This document shows, piece by piece, positions 17,203 through 27,403 of a stretch of DNA of 64,000 bases. The notes below the pieces were generated by a model. The model worked only from the letters and a program-made list of their open reading frames with translations. It had not been told where the DNA came from and made no database searches. The stretch covers positions 37,145 through 101,144 of the forward strand of contig NZ_JACLQU010000007.1 of the NCBI RefSeq assembly GCF_016648855.1, read 5' to 3'. Every line of letters starts with the position of its first letter. Position 1 is the stretch's first letter. A program made the translations under genes and the position numbers. The stretch comes from Streptococcus parasanguinis. Lineage in GTDB: Bacteria; Bacillota; Bacilli; Lactobacillales; Streptococcaceae.

Positions 17203-18258
17203 CTATTGGTTGATTATTTTATCTAACTCTTCACCATTTGAAGGAATCTTTTGTTTTTCCCTTCTCTCTCGTACCCACAGCATAGCTAGTCCAAAAAGGT
17301 GACTACCAAACAAGGCAGTCACAAAAATCAGCTTGCCCCTGTCTGGATAAGAGAGAGGGAGGCTGCTAAAGCCATAGCGAGCCCACTCGATAAAGATCGG
17401 ATGCGAAAAGTAAAGAGCTATACTCATTTGCTTTAAATACTGTAAATTATAGCTTTTCAAAAAGGACGATCGCAGGCAGGCATTGACAAAATAAACGGTC
17501 ACAAAAGGAAGAAGAAAGAAAAAGTTCTTATCAATTCCTTCGTGTTGAAAAATAATGATCCCTTCTAGACAGAGCAATCCAAAGGCAAGAGCTAGCTTTT
17601 GCCAACGGTGAATTCTAAAAGTTTGTGCATGAAAATGGTCATACAGATAATAACCCATATAAATAAAAATGGGCGTGTAAAAGAGACCATTTCGCGCTGT
17701 AAAAAATAAATTGCTGTAGAGCTGGTAACCTTTGAGAAGACTTGTGGTGTCCAGATAAGCCGAATAGGTCTCGATCAAGCCCCAGCAGTAAAGAAGAAAG
17801 GTGATCACCCCCGTCCAAACCATACCTAGGTGTTTGACCAATTGATTGACCAAAAACAAACCCAGCAAAAAGGCTGGGATATACCAGAGTTGGTAGCACA
17901 TCCCCAGATAGATCAGTGCAATGAGAACACCTGCTGGAAAAAGATAGATAGGAAGATGGAGACTAGAGAAAAAGAGCCAGGCATAAGGAAGGTAAACAAA
18001 ACTCCAAAACAAATAGGTTTTTACGATTTTGGCCAGATAGGTCTTCATTTTCTTAGAATTCCCTAGTGATTGCTTGAGGAAAAAGCTGGCACAGACGATA
18101 AAAAATGGCACTGCTAGCCGGCCAAGCATACTCTTGAGACCAAAATGCAGTGGCTCATAAGAGGTCAAGCGACCACTATGCACCAAAATCACTGCAATCG
18201 CAAAGAGGTATTGAAAAAAGCTGATACTAGAGGTGTTATAGAGGGGATTCTTTTGCAT
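17203..18258 (-). CDS. Membrane acyltransferase, acyltransferase-3 family
   Basis: 351 residues with about ten hydrophobic helices. The N-terminus has the family pattern: an aromatic start (SISFFQYLFAIAVILVHSGR) with a catalytic-type His followed by Ser-Gly-Arg, then RLAVPFFIVCASFF near 46-60. Such enzymes move acetyl or succinyl groups across the membrane onto surface glycans or peptidoglycan. The acceptor cannot be inferred, and no glycan cluster is adjacent. It is a single-gene unit between the adhesin and pabB. Confidence 0.82.
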   Translation of the reverse strand: MQKNPLYNTSSISFFQYLFAIAVILVHSGRLTSYEPLHFGLKSMLGRLAVPFFIVCASFFLKQSLGNSKKMKTYLAKIVKTYLFWSFVYLPYAWLFFSSLHLPIYLFPAGVLIALIYLGMCYQLWYIPAFLLGLFLVNQLVKHLGMVWTGVITFLLYCWGLIETYSAYLDTTSLLKGYQLYSNLFFTARNGLFYTPIFIYMGYYLYDHFHAQTFRIHRWQKLALAFGLLCLEGIIIFQHEGIDKNFFFLLPFVTVYFVNACLRSSFLKSYNLQYLKQMSIALYFSHPIFIEWARYGFSSLPLSYPDRGKLIFVTALFGSHLFGLAMLWVRERREKQKIPSNGEELDKIINQ

Positions 18259-18361
18259 AGTCCTACTCCTTGCCCAAAGCAGTTTCTATGGTTATTTTAG
18301 CATGAAAGGGAAGGCCAAGCAAGGAATCTTACATCCTTATCTACCTTTTTTCCTCTATTTT

Positions 18362-18370
18362 TGATATACT
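18362..18370 (+). promoter_or_regulatory. Extended -10 six bases before the pabB ATG
   Basis: TGATATACT at 18362-18370. Transcription would begin about at the ATG at 18377, and no Shine-Dalgarno is visible, so the mRNA may be leaderless. No good -35 is seen. Confidence 0.6.
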
Positions 18371-18376
18371 CAAAGC

Positions 18377-20104
18377 ATGCATAAACAAACCATTATTGAT
18401 TTTAAAGAGCTTGGATTGCGACACCTTTTCACCAAGCCCATAAAGGAATTAAAAACTAGAAACCTCGACCAGGTAGAGGCTCTTCTTAGAGAAGTCGAAG
18501 CATACCAGGAGCAAGGCTTTTATGCGGTTGGCTATGTCAGCTATGAGGCTGCTCCTGCTTTTGAGAAGAAGTTTGCTGTCCATCCAGCACCTCTTATGGG
18601 AGAGTATCTCCTCTATTTTACTATCCACGAGGAGGTCGAAACCCTTCCTTTCCCAGAGCACTATGAAGCTGTGGATCTTCCAGCCAATTGGAAGGAAGAG
18701 GTAGAGGCACCTGCTTATCAAGAAGCCATCGAGACCATCCATCACCATATCCGCCAGGGAGATACCTACCAGGTCAACTACACCGTCCAGCTTTCTCAAG
18801 AGCTAAAGTCTGACCCTTTGGCTATCTACAACCGCTTAGTGGTTGAGCAAAAGGCCCATTACAATGCCTTCATCCAGCACGATGATGTCTCCATCCTCTC
18901 CATCAGTCCTGAGCTCTTTTTTGAGCAAGACGACCGACTACTGACCACGCGCCCTATGAAGGGAACGACGGGCCGTGGTCTCACTAACCAAGCAGATCTT
19001 CAAGAAGCTGCTTGGCTAGAAGCCGATCCAAAAAATCGAGCAGAAAATATGATGATCGTGGATCTCCTGCGCAATGACATGAATCGGATTTCGGAAATTG
19101 GAAGTGAGCAGGTGACCCGCCTCTGCCAAGTCGAGCAGTACTCCACCGTTTGGCAGATGACCTCTACCATTGAAAGTCGCCTGCGACCCGAAGTCGATCT
19201 GGTCCAAACCTTCCAAGCCCTCTTTCCTTGTGGCTCGATTACAGGAGCACCGAAGATCTCCACTATGGAAATCATCCACAAGACAGAGAAGGCTCCTCGA
19301 GGTGTCTACTGTGGTACGATCGGCATCCTTCTTCCAAAAGGGAAACGGATTTTTAATGTAGCCATCCGGACCCTTCAAATGCAAGGAAATCAAGCCATCT
19401 ATGGCGTAGGAGGAGGCATAACTTGGGACAGTAAGTGGGAAAGTGAATACCAGGAAACCAAGCAAAAATCGGCTGTTCTTTACCGGCAAGAGCCTCGCTT
19501 TGAGCTCCTAACGACTGGCCACATCCACCAAGGAGAGTTGACTTTCCTGGAGCAACACCTAACCCGTTTGAGAGAGGCTAGTCGCTACTTTGCCTATCCT
19601 TATAATGAGCCAAAACTCCTGAACGAGCTTCAAGAACAACTCGCTCGTGTAGATCCTAGCCTTGACTACCGTTGTCGCATTGCCTTGCAGAAAAACGGAA
19701 GCTTCCAGCTGACGATCACCGAGCTAACAGACTTGCCAGCTAGCTATCTGCAGGCCCAATTGACCGAACAAAAGCTTGATCTAGCAACTCCGTTTACCTA
19801 TTTCAAGACTAGCCAGAGAAATCATCTATCAGCTAACCATCACGAGCAGATCTTCTATCTGCCTGATGGCAGTTTGTTAGAAACGACCATTGGCAATCTT
19901 GTCCTTGAAATCAAAGGCAAGCTCTATACCCCACCAGCTCACCTCCCATTATTAGATGGCATCTACCGGCGCCATCTTCTTGAGACCCAGCAGGTGGAAG
20001 AAAAACTCTTGACGCTGAAGGATTTAGAACTTGCTGACAGAGTCTATGCCTGCAATGCTCTTCGTGGTCTCTACGAACTCGATTTTCAAAGAAAGGATTC
20101 CTAA
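18377..20104 (+). CDS. pabB: Fused aminodeoxychorismate synthase component I / aminodeoxychorismate lyase-like
   Basis: 575 residues in two modules. Residues 1-350 are a chorismate-binding PabB domain: catalytic-Lys motif PMKGTTGRG near 194, FPCGSITGAPKI near 283, and GVGGGITWDS near 350. Residues about 370-575 resemble aminotransferase class IV (PabC): FTYFKTSQRNHL contains the likely PLP lysine, and LLETTIGNLVLE matches the cofactor-binding strand. Together they would convert chorismate and glutamine-derived ammonia to 4-amino-4-deoxychorismate and then to p-aminobenzoate for folate. The PabA partner is not in the window. It overlaps the next gene by one base (TAATG). Confidence 0.9.
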   Translation: MHKQTIIDFKELGLRHLFTKPIKELKTRNLDQVEALLREVEAYQEQGFYAVGYVSYEAAPAFEKKFAVHPAPLMGEYLLYFTIHEEVETLPFPEHYEAVDLPANWKEEVEAPAYQEAIETIHHHIRQGDTYQVNYTVQLSQELKSDPLAIYNRLVVEQKAHYNAFIQHDDVSILSISPELFFEQDDRLLTTRPMKGTTGRGLTNQADLQEAAWLEADPKNRAENMMIVDLLRNDMNRISEIGSEQVTRLCQVEQYSTVWQMTSTIESRLRPEVDLVQTFQALFPCGSITGAPKISTMEIIHKTEKAPRGVYCGTIGILLPKGKRIFNVAIRTLQMQGNQAIYGVGGGITWDSKWESEYQETKQKSAVLYRQEPRFELLTTGHIHQGELTFLEQHLTRLREASRYFAYPYNEPKLLNELQEQLARVDPSLDYRCRIALQKNGSFQLTITELTDLPASYLQAQLTEQKLDLATPFTYFKTSQRNHLSANHHEQIFYLPDGSLLETTIGNLVLEIKGKLYTPPAHLPLLDGIYRRHLLETQQVEEKLLTLKDLELADRVYACNALRGLYELDFQRKDS

Positions 20105-20754
20105 TGAAACTGATTTTTTTACATGGACTAGGGCAGGATGTCCTCTCTTGGCAAGGAGTCCAATATGCCCTTTCACCCATGCACTCCAAAACTTTTGATA
20201 TTTTCTCTCATCCAAGAGAAAGCTATCAGGAGGTCAAAGCAAGGCTGATGGAGCGCCTCCAGCAAGAGAGTGAACCCTTTATTCTGGTAGGCCTCTCACT
20301 AGGTGGTGTCCTTGCACTTGATCTCTCCAGCCAAGACTTTCCACAACTCAAGGGATTGGTCCTTGCAGGAACACAATACAAACTCACCACCAATCCCCTC
20401 TACAGGCTCCAGATCCTCCTCTTTCGTCTGCTTCCCAAGCATGTCTTTGCAAAGCAAGATGCCAATAAACAACAGATGCTTCAAATCTTGACCGAATTAA
20501 AAGGACTCAATCTAACCGATACTGCTAAAGCTTGCTCTCTCCCTAGCTTGGTGATTTGTGGCAGCAAAGATTGGGCCAATCAGTCTTCATCTAAGAAGTT
20601 GGCCAAGCTCCTGCCCAAAGGTCGCTATCAAGAAATCGCAGACGGAGGCCATCTACTCAATACAGAGAAACCCTATGAACTCGCGCAAGCCATCAAGGAG
20701 TTTGTTGGTGAATTTAAAAATGAAGAAGCTAGCTTAAAAAACAGTTCCTCTTAA
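20104..20754 (+). CDS. Alpha/beta hydrolase
   Basis: 216 residues. The oxyanion stretch FLHGLGQD is at residue 5, the nucleophile elbow GLSLGG near 63, a likely acid in VICGSKDW near 157, and the His in DGGHLLNTEKP near 180, giving a complete Ser-Asp-His set. The substrate is unknown. Its ATG overlaps the pabB stop, so expression is coupled to p-aminobenzoate synthesis; a metabolite or thioester clean-up role is only a guess. It resembles MenH-like small esterases in size. Confidence 0.85.
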   Translation: MKLIFLHGLGQDVLSWQGVQYALSPMHSKTFDIFSHPRESYQEVKARLMERLQQESEPFILVGLSLGGVLALDLSSQDFPQLKGLVLAGTQYKLTTNPLYRLQILLFRLLPKHVFAKQDANKQQMLQILTELKGLNLTDTAKACSLPSLVICGSKDWANQSSSKKLAKLLPKGRYQEIADGGHLLNTEKPYELAQAIKEFVGEFKNEEASLKNSSS

Positions 20755-20844
20755 TGTAGATAAAGTATTTTTCATGTTACATAACTTAAAAAATCAAGAA
20801 ATTTAAAGAAATGTTTATTTTCTAAAGTTACTCATGAATACCTT

Positions 20845-20982
20845 GAGGCTTTCCGCCGTGAGAAAAGTCCTTGAAATAGTGATATTTCAAGGACTCGAGA
20901 GTTTTGAAACTTTAGGTTCAAAACTAAGTCATGGAACTTCTTTGAAGTTCGCTGACGTCCATCCTCACTTAAGGAAAGCCTC
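20845..20982 (+). repeat. Cloverleaf 3'-UTR repeat, copy A
   Basis: 138 bp with perfect terminal inverted repeats GAGGCTTTCC / GGAAAGCCTC. Inside the ends GTGAG pairs with CTCAC. Three hairpins follow: CCTTGAAAT/ATTTCAAGG, TTTTGAA/TTCAAAA and GAACTTC/GAAGTTC. It is in the same orientation as the pabB transcript and lies before its terminator. The rest of 20755-21004 holds no gene. Confidence 0.85.
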
Positions 20983-21004
20983 TAGAAAACTTAAAACTAC
21001 AAGT

Positions 21005-21039
21005 AACGACTAACTTTTAAAAGGTTAGTCGTTTTTTTA
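21005..21039 (+). terminator. Terminator of the pabB operon
   Basis: AACGACTAACTTTT / AAAAGGTTAGTCGTT followed by TTTTTT. Confidence 0.88.
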
Positions 21040-21135
21040 GAAATATTTGAGAATTGCTTGATAGTTATTTGAAAAGCAAGCTGTATACTAAGAGTGTAAA
21101 GAAAACAACTAGTCATTTGGACGAAGGAGAAAACC

Positions 21136-22044
21136 ATGGAAAAAGTATTAGAAATTTCCCATTTGAGTAAAAAATTTGGTCAACAATACGCCCTTAATGA
21201 TGTGAATGTGACTATTCGCAAAGGTGATGTCTATGGCCTCATCGGTAAGAATGGAGCTGGGAAAACCACCCTCATCAAGGTCATCACCCAACTGATTCAA
21301 GAAACGGACGGAAGCGTCTCCCTCTTTGCTTCTTCAAATCGCTCCCAGTGGACGCAAGCCCTGAAACGTGTCGGATCTGTCATTGAGAGCCCCGTGGCTC
21401 ACAAGCATATGACTGCCTACCAAAACTTAGTCTACTATTGCAAGGCACGCCATATTCCGAATCCCGACCAGGTCATCAAAGAAACCCTGAACTATGTTGG
21501 GCTGAATAATACAGGTAAGAAGAAATTCCGTGATTTTTCACTAGGGATGAAACAACGGTTGGGAATTGCCATCGCGCTCATTGCCAAACCCGACTTCCTC
21601 ATTCTAGATGAACCCATCAATGGTCTCGACCCAGTCGGAATCAAGGAATTCCGTCAGATGATCAAGCGCCTCAACGATGAACTCGGCATGACCATCCTCA
21701 TTTCCAGTCACATCCTCTCTGAACTCTATCTGGTTGCCAATCGTTTTGGCATTGTAGACCAAGGACGCCTAATCAAAGAAATTAGCAAGGCCGAATTCGA
21801 GGAGCAAGGCGAAGACTACATCATCCTCAAGACCAGCCAGCTAGCCCTTGCGAGTCAACTGATTCAAGATCAACTCCATCACCGTATCAAAGTCATCGAT
21901 AAGGATGGAGAAATCCATATTTTCGGACAAACTCACGATATTAAAGTCATTGTCAAAGCTCTCGTTCAAGCAGATATTGATGTGGACGAAATCTACTATG
22001 CCCGCCAAGATTTGGAGAAATTCTTTACAGACTTGGTAGACTAG
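21136..22044 (+). CDS. ABC transporter ATP-binding protein (bacitracin/lantibiotic-immunity type)
   Basis: 302 residues. Walker A GKNGAGKTT is near 37; the C-loop is FSLGMKQRLGIA near 137, the variant usual in BcrA/LanF-like proteins; Walker B LILDEPINGLD is near 156; and the switch His is in SSHILSEL. A C-terminal extension of 90 residues is typical of this subgroup. GAAGGAG precedes the ATG. The permease follows by 54 bases. A TTGCTT/AAGCAA inverted repeat at 21054-21079 overlaps the promoter region (-10 TATACT at 21084), a candidate regulator site. Confidence 0.9.
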   Translation: MEKVLEISHLSKKFGQQYALNDVNVTIRKGDVYGLIGKNGAGKTTLIKVITQLIQETDGSVSLFASSNRSQWTQALKRVGSVIESPVAHKHMTAYQNLVYYCKARHIPNPDQVIKETLNYVGLNNTGKKKFRDFSLGMKQRLGIAIALIAKPDFLILDEPINGLDPVGIKEFRQMIKRLNDELGMTILISSHILSELYLVANRFGIVDQGRLIKEISKAEFEEQGEDYIILKTSQLALASQLIQDQLHHRIKVIDKDGEIHIFGQTHDIKVIVKALVQADIDVDEIYYARQDLEKFFTDLVD

Positions 22045-22098
22045 TCAAACCACCGTCTTGTATTACTTATCCCACATATTTCATTTAGGAGATTTATC

Positions 22099-22851
22099 AT
22101 GTTGCATACCATTCAAGCAGATTTTTATAGACTTTTTCGCTCCAAAGGTTTTTGGATTACAGAAGCCATTCTCGTTCTCAACATCCTGTCTGGAGTCATT
22201 TTTGGTGCTACCGGTCACGTCGGTGTCAATACGGAATCCAAATTACCCCAAGCGACAGAAGTTTGGACGGGCTTTAAAGCCTTGACCAACTACTCCGCTA
22301 GCATCAGTGTGACCATTCTCTTTACCATTATTGTCATCACCTTGGTCCTGGGAACAGACTTAACACAAAACTTATACAAGAACAGTCTGGCCTACGGCGT
22401 TTCGCGCACCAGCTACTACTTTGCCAAAAGTGCAGTTGTCCTGACCATTGCTCTATTCCAATTTCTTGTTTCTTATGGTCTCGTCTTCTTGATTGCGACC
22501 CTCTACAATGGAATGGGTACCATGCCAGAGCACTTCCTTGCTCATTTTGGTCTAACCGTGCTGATTCAGTTCCTTTCCACCTTGGCTTGGGTCAGCATCA
22601 TTTCCTTCCTTCTTTATGCTAGCCAATCCATCACCTTGGCCTTCGTTGGCTACTTCATTGGAAATATCTTCTTAAGCCTTCCTGCGCTCTTCTTTAAAGA
22701 CATTGATCTTCTCCACTATCTAAACTTGGAATTCCAATATTCCATGGTCCAAAGTACGACAGCAACAAACAACACCCTCTCGATCGCTCTTGGCTTCATC
22801 CTTGTTTTCGGCTTCCTAGGACTCGCTACCTTTAAACACAAAGATTTATAA
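22099..22851 (+). CDS. ABC-2 type permease partner
   Basis: 250 residues with six hydrophobic helices. It opens with the usual cytoplasmic start (HTIQADFYRLFRSKGFW) and first helix, and the mid-protein NLYKNSLAYGVSRTSYYFAK loop is typical of LanE/BcrB-type permeases. With the preceding ATPase it would form an exporter or a membrane-active-peptide immunity pump. AGGAG stands before the ATG. Convergent with the two-component genes next door, which are likely its regulators. Confidence 0.85.
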   Translation: MLHTIQADFYRLFRSKGFWITEAILVLNILSGVIFGATGHVGVNTESKLPQATEVWTGFKALTNYSASISVTILFTIIVITLVLGTDLTQNLYKNSLAYGVSRTSYYFAKSAVVLTIALFQFLVSYGLVFLIATLYNGMGTMPEHFLAHFGLTVLIQFLSTLAWVSIISFLLYASQSITLAFVGYFIGNIFLSLPALFFKDIDLLHYLNLEFQYSMVQSTTATNNTLSIALGFILVFGFLGLATFKHKDL

Positions 22852-22852
22852 C

Positions 22853-22888
22853 AAAAAGGCTTGACGATTGGTCAAGCCTTATTTTTTA
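22853..22888. terminator. Bidirectional terminator between ABC permease and histidine kinase
   Basis: AAGGCTTGAC / GTCAAGCCTT with flanking A- and T-runs. It overlaps the last codons of the kinase. Confidence 0.85.
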
Positions 22889-23759
22889 ATGTAATGGTCA
22901 AGATAAACCAGTCTGCCTCTGTTGCCAGTTGCAAGTCGCCCCCTAAAATCTCTACAAAATTTTGAATAATGTAGAGACCCAAGCCAGAAGACTCTTCTGT
23001 ATCCGATAGATTTTCTGAGTAGAATCGACTAGCCAGTTGGTCTAAATGCTGAATCGGTTGTTGCACAATATTGCGCAGCTCGACCCGAATCGTGTCCGGG
23101 TCCGACATCAGGGTCAAATGTGCCTGCTCCTTCCCATGCTTGAGGACATTGCTGAGCATATTTTGCAAGAGGCGCTCCCAAAGCTCAGGATCGGTAGCAT
23201 AATGAAGATGTTCTTCTAACTCTACCTCTAAGGCAATCCCCGCCTCAGACAAGCTATCATAATACTGGAATAACTGCTGGGTTAGGACTTGGCTGAGATT
23301 AACGTCTGAAAGCCGAGGCTGGATGGCTCCCTCCATCAAGCGTCTGTACTCCAAGAGAGATTCCAAGCGTTTTGAGACAACTTGAAGATTGGAAGCAATT
23401 TTCTTCAGCTTTTCCTCTTCTTGCGTCCCTCCTTTGATGATTTGTTGGGTATAGCCCGAAGCAATGGTCAAAGGCGTCCGGATATCGTGAGCAATATTAC
23501 TGATGGCCATATCCAAGGTTTTCTTCTCTTGAAAGGCAATCCGATTGGTCCGCTCGATCTGTTCAAACAGATCACTGACCTGCTTGGTCAAGGCGACCAA
23601 TTCTTTTTTTGAGACCTGAGAGGTCAACCGTACCCCACTCCCATTTTGGAGCTTCTTTTGAATTTGCTCCTGCAAATCTTTGAGGGCAGAGAGTAGGCGA
23701 AGGTAACCTAGTCCCAAGAGAAGGACAAGGACGACTAGAACTAGAACCAATCCCCACAT
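22872..23759 (-). CDS. Sensor histidine kinase
   Basis: 295 residues. One N-terminal membrane helix (LVLVLVVLVLLLGLGYL) is followed by no real extracellular domain, then a coiled linker. The HisKA motif NIAHDIRTPLT is near 92, with the phosphoacceptor His. The ATPase has an N-box (LQNMLSNVLKHGKE) and G-box (SSGLGLYII). Having no sensor loop suggests it senses through the membrane or through the ABC transporter, as in peptide-antibiotic modules. Its ATG overlaps the regulator stop (TAATG). Confidence 0.88.
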   Translation of the reverse strand: MWGLVLVLVVLVLLLGLGYLRLLSALKDLQEQIQKKLQNGSGVRLTSQVSKKELVALTKQVSDLFEQIERTNRIAFQEKKTLDMAISNIAHDIRTPLTIASGYTQQIIKGGTQEEEKLKKIASNLQVVSKRLESLLEYRRLMEGAIQPRLSDVNLSQVLTQQLFQYYDSLSEAGIALEVELEEHLHYATDPELWERLLQNMLSNVLKHGKEQAHLTLMSDPDTIRVELRNIVQQPIQHLDQLASRFYSENLSDTEESSGLGLYIIQNFVEILGGDLQLATEADWFILTITLKNKA

Positions 23760-24448
23760 TACTTGTCTCCTTTCAAGCGAACTCCCAAGCCCCAGACGGT
23801 TTCAATATAGTCCTCATCTGGATCGAGCTGAGCAATTTTCTTTCGGAGGTTGCTCAACTGGGCATTGAGCGTATTGTCTCCAGGCAGATAAACTTCTTCC
23901 CAGACTGCTTCATACAACTCTTCCTTGGTAAAAATCTTCTTTGGATGCGCCAGTAAGGTCTCAAAAATTTGAAATTCTTTTTTGCCCAAGCGAAGCGTCT
24001 GTTCTCCAGATTCCAGTTCAAAGGTTTCTGGGTTCAGGACCAGATTTTTAAAAGTCAGCTTTTTCGATGATGGAGGTTCCTGTGCCGGAGTGTTGTTATT
24101 TCTCAGCTGCACCGTTACCCGAGCTGCCACTTCGTCCAGATTAAAGGGCTTGACGATATAATCATTAGCACCTGCAAGGAGATACTGGCTAATGAGGTGT
24201 TTGTCTCCAAGAGCGGTCATCATGATGACTGGCACCTGACCCTGCAAACGGATCTCCTCCAGGACCTGATCCCCATTTTTCCCAGGAAGCATGATATCGA
24301 GAAGGACCAAATCAATGGCTTCTTGCTGGAAGACCCGCAGCCCTTCTGTACCTGAAAAAGCCTGAAGGACCTCATGTTCTTCACCTAAGAGACTGTATAA
24401 AATTTCTTGGATATCATTATTATCCTCGATTAATAAAACCCGTGCCAC
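23759..24448 (-). CDS. OmpR/PhoB-family response regulator
   Basis: 229 residues from a GTG at 24448, chosen because AAAGGAG lies 8 bases upstream and the protein then begins at the first receiver strand (ARVLLIEDNND). An upstream ATG at 24484 would add residues that read through this site. The receiver has the acidic pair ED, the phosphorylated Asp in LVLLDIMLPG near 52 and a Lys in YIVKPFN near 101. The C-terminal winged helix ends YIETVWGLGVRLKG. It probably controls the convergent ABC genes. Confidence 0.88.
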   Translation of the reverse strand: MARVLLIEDNNDIQEILYSLLGEEHEVLQAFSGTEGLRVFQQEAIDLVLLDIMLPGKNGDQVLEEIRLQGQVPVIMMTALGDKHLISQYLLAGANDYIVKPFNLDEVAARVTVQLRNNNTPAQEPPSSKKLTFKNLVLNPETFELESGEQTLRLGKKEFQIFETLLAHPKKIFTKEELYEAVWEEVYLPGDNTLNAQLSNLRKKIAQLDPDEDYIETVWGLGVRLKGDK

Positions 24449-24496
24449 TTGCCTCACTCCTTTTTCCTTTGAACTCCAAATCATTTCTATTCCTCT

Positions 24497-24525
24497 AGCC
24501 TATCAAATAAAGGGACCTTCGTCAA
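24497..24525 (-). promoter_or_regulatory. Promoter of the two-component operon
   Basis: Minus strand TTGACG (24525-24520), 17-base spacer, TAGGCT (24502-24497). Confidence 0.55.
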
Positions 24526-24590
24526 TGAAAATCTGATAAAATCCTATAGTACCCCTGCAAATCTGCATGTTAGGTCATCACAAGATGAAC

Positions 24591-24620
24591 TTGACTATCC
24601 TTTCTTTCAAAGGGTATAAT
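24591..24620 (+). promoter_or_regulatory. Promoter of the membrane-anchored unknown gene
   Basis: TTGACT, 18-base spacer, TATAAT; GGGAG follows before the ATG at 24652. Confidence 0.8.
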
Positions 24621-24651
24621 AGGACCAATGATAGAATAGGGAGAATCATCT

Positions 24652-25185
24652 ATGAAAAATAACGCCAAAACTAAAATCAGCCTTGTATCCATCCTCGTCA
24701 TCCTGGGCGTTGCTGCAAGAATGATGCGAGTTATCCACCGCCAGCAAATCAGGGAGCAAAACAGACAAACCATTCAAACGACTAATAAGGTTGCAGAGTT
24801 TCAGAAAACACTAGACGAGGAAGAAACGAAGAAACGGAACGAAACCTTCAACAAGATTTATAATGAATCCCTTGTTCGGAATAAGTTTGAGAATTGGCAA
24901 AAAGCCGATGAACTTCATGGTTTGGGACAAAGAACTGGGCAGTTTTATATCTATAACTTTGAAAAAAAAGAAGAGATTCTCTTAGAGAATACTGATCAAG
25001 CATTTGTTCTACCTATTCGAAACAAGAGTGATAACGTCACATTTCAGGCTATCTTTGCCCACAAGGACGGTCAGTGGCACATCATGAAACCAGACGGAAG
25101 TTCTCAGTTGCAACTAGGAGAAGCCAGCATTTCCGCTGAATCTAAGTTTGTCATCGAGAACAATGTCTTAGACTACGACCAGTAA
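24652..25185 (+). CDS. Membrane-anchored extracellular protein, unknown
   Basis: 177 residues. One hydrophobic helix near 9-28 (SLVSILVILGVAARMM) is not followed by a lipobox or clear signal-peptidase site, so it probably stays as an N-terminal anchor. The next 45 residues are charged and likely helical (QKTLDEEETKKRNETF). The rest looks like a small beta domain. I recognise no family. Expression has its own promoter and terminator. Confidence 0.7.
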   Translation: MKNNAKTKISLVSILVILGVAARMMRVIHRQQIREQNRQTIQTTNKVAEFQKTLDEEETKKRNETFNKIYNESLVRNKFENWQKADELHGLGQRTGQFYIYNFEKKEEILLENTDQAFVLPIRNKSDNVTFQAIFAHKDGQWHIMKPDGSSQLQLGEASISAESKFVIENNVLDYDQ

Positions 25186-25214
25186 ATCAGTAAGGACTTG
25201 CCTTAGCTACATAC

Positions 25215-25260
25215 AAAAAGCTTAGGACCCCAGCTTGTGGTAGGGATTCTAAGCTTTTTA
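25215..25260. terminator. Terminator after the 24.7-kb gene
   Basis: AAAAAGCTTAGGACCCC and GGGATTCTAAGCTTTTT form a long imperfect stem with a loop of about 11 bases. The A- and T-runs allow both directions, so it may also serve the GH1 gene. Confidence 0.8.
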
Positions 25261-25299
25261 GTTTATAGGAGAGAGTCGGCCAGCAAGTACCGAAAACTT

Positions 25300-26748
<1,449 letters not shown>

Positions 26749-26855
26749 TCACTTGATTGGATAGTTCTATTATACCCCTCTCTAACCCAAAAGTCTTACA
26801 AGATCCTAGGAAAAACCGAACCTATTCTAAGGTAACTATCGCTTTCATGCAACAC

Positions 26856-26882
26856 AAAAAGATCGGATGACTCCGATCTTTT
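26856..26882 (-). terminator. Terminator of the VOC gene
   Basis: AAAAGATCGGA / TCCGATCTTTT, giving TTTTT on the minus strand. Confidence 0.85.
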
Positions 26883-26947
26883 AATAGTTCATATTCTCAT
26901 ATTCTGTTTTAAGAATAGCTAAGGTTGACGTTAAATGACCACGCCTC

Positions 26948-27295
26948 CTATTTCATACGATAAAAATCAATGACTAGACCGGCAGGGCCTTCAACTAGCA
27001 GACTTTCTGTTCCCCAATCTGTTACAGCTGGTCCGTTTAAAACCTGGATACCAAGATCTTTCAACCGTTGGTAGTTCTGATTTAGATCCTCAACCTCGAT
27101 ATGAAGAATGATTCCTGACTGAAAATCTTCCAAAGGAATCAAATGATTTTGGGATAACATTAGACAATGACTGCCAATCGTGAACTGAGCAAAACTATCA
27201 TCAGCATAATCTGCCTTTTTATCCAAGATATGCTCCAAGTCAGCACAGACTTGGGGAACATTTGAAACGATGATATCTATTTGATTTAAATTCAT
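26948..27295 (-). CDS. VOC (glyoxalase/bleomycin-resistance fold) family protein
   Basis: 115 residues forming two beta-alpha-beta-beta-beta modules: LNQIDIIVSNVPQVCADLEH at the start, GIILHIEVEDLNQNYQRLKD in the middle and LVEGPAGLVIDFYR at the end. Candidate metal ligands at the His and Glu positions are only partly kept, so the activity is uncertain. It lies downstream of spxB on the same strand, but a terminator between them argues for separate transcription. Confidence 0.8.
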   Translation of the reverse strand: MNLNQIDIIVSNVPQVCADLEHILDKKADYADDSFAQFTIGSHCLMLSQNHLIPLEDFQSGIILHIEVEDLNQNYQRLKDLGIQVLNGPAVTDWGTESLLVEGPAGLVIDFYRMK

Positions 27296-27308
27296 TTACT
27301 ATCTCCAT

Positions 27309-27335
27309 AAAAAGACCGGATTGCTCCGATCTTTT
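27309..27335 (-). terminator. Terminator of spxB
   Basis: AAAAGACCGGA / TCCGATCTTTT. It is nearly the same sequence as the terminator after the VOC gene. Confidence 0.82.
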
Positions 27336-27403
27336 AAGTTTCCCTCTAAGAAAATCAATGCATAAAATCTACACTGTTTACTTTTGATTTTCGGCGAGAG
27401 GAA

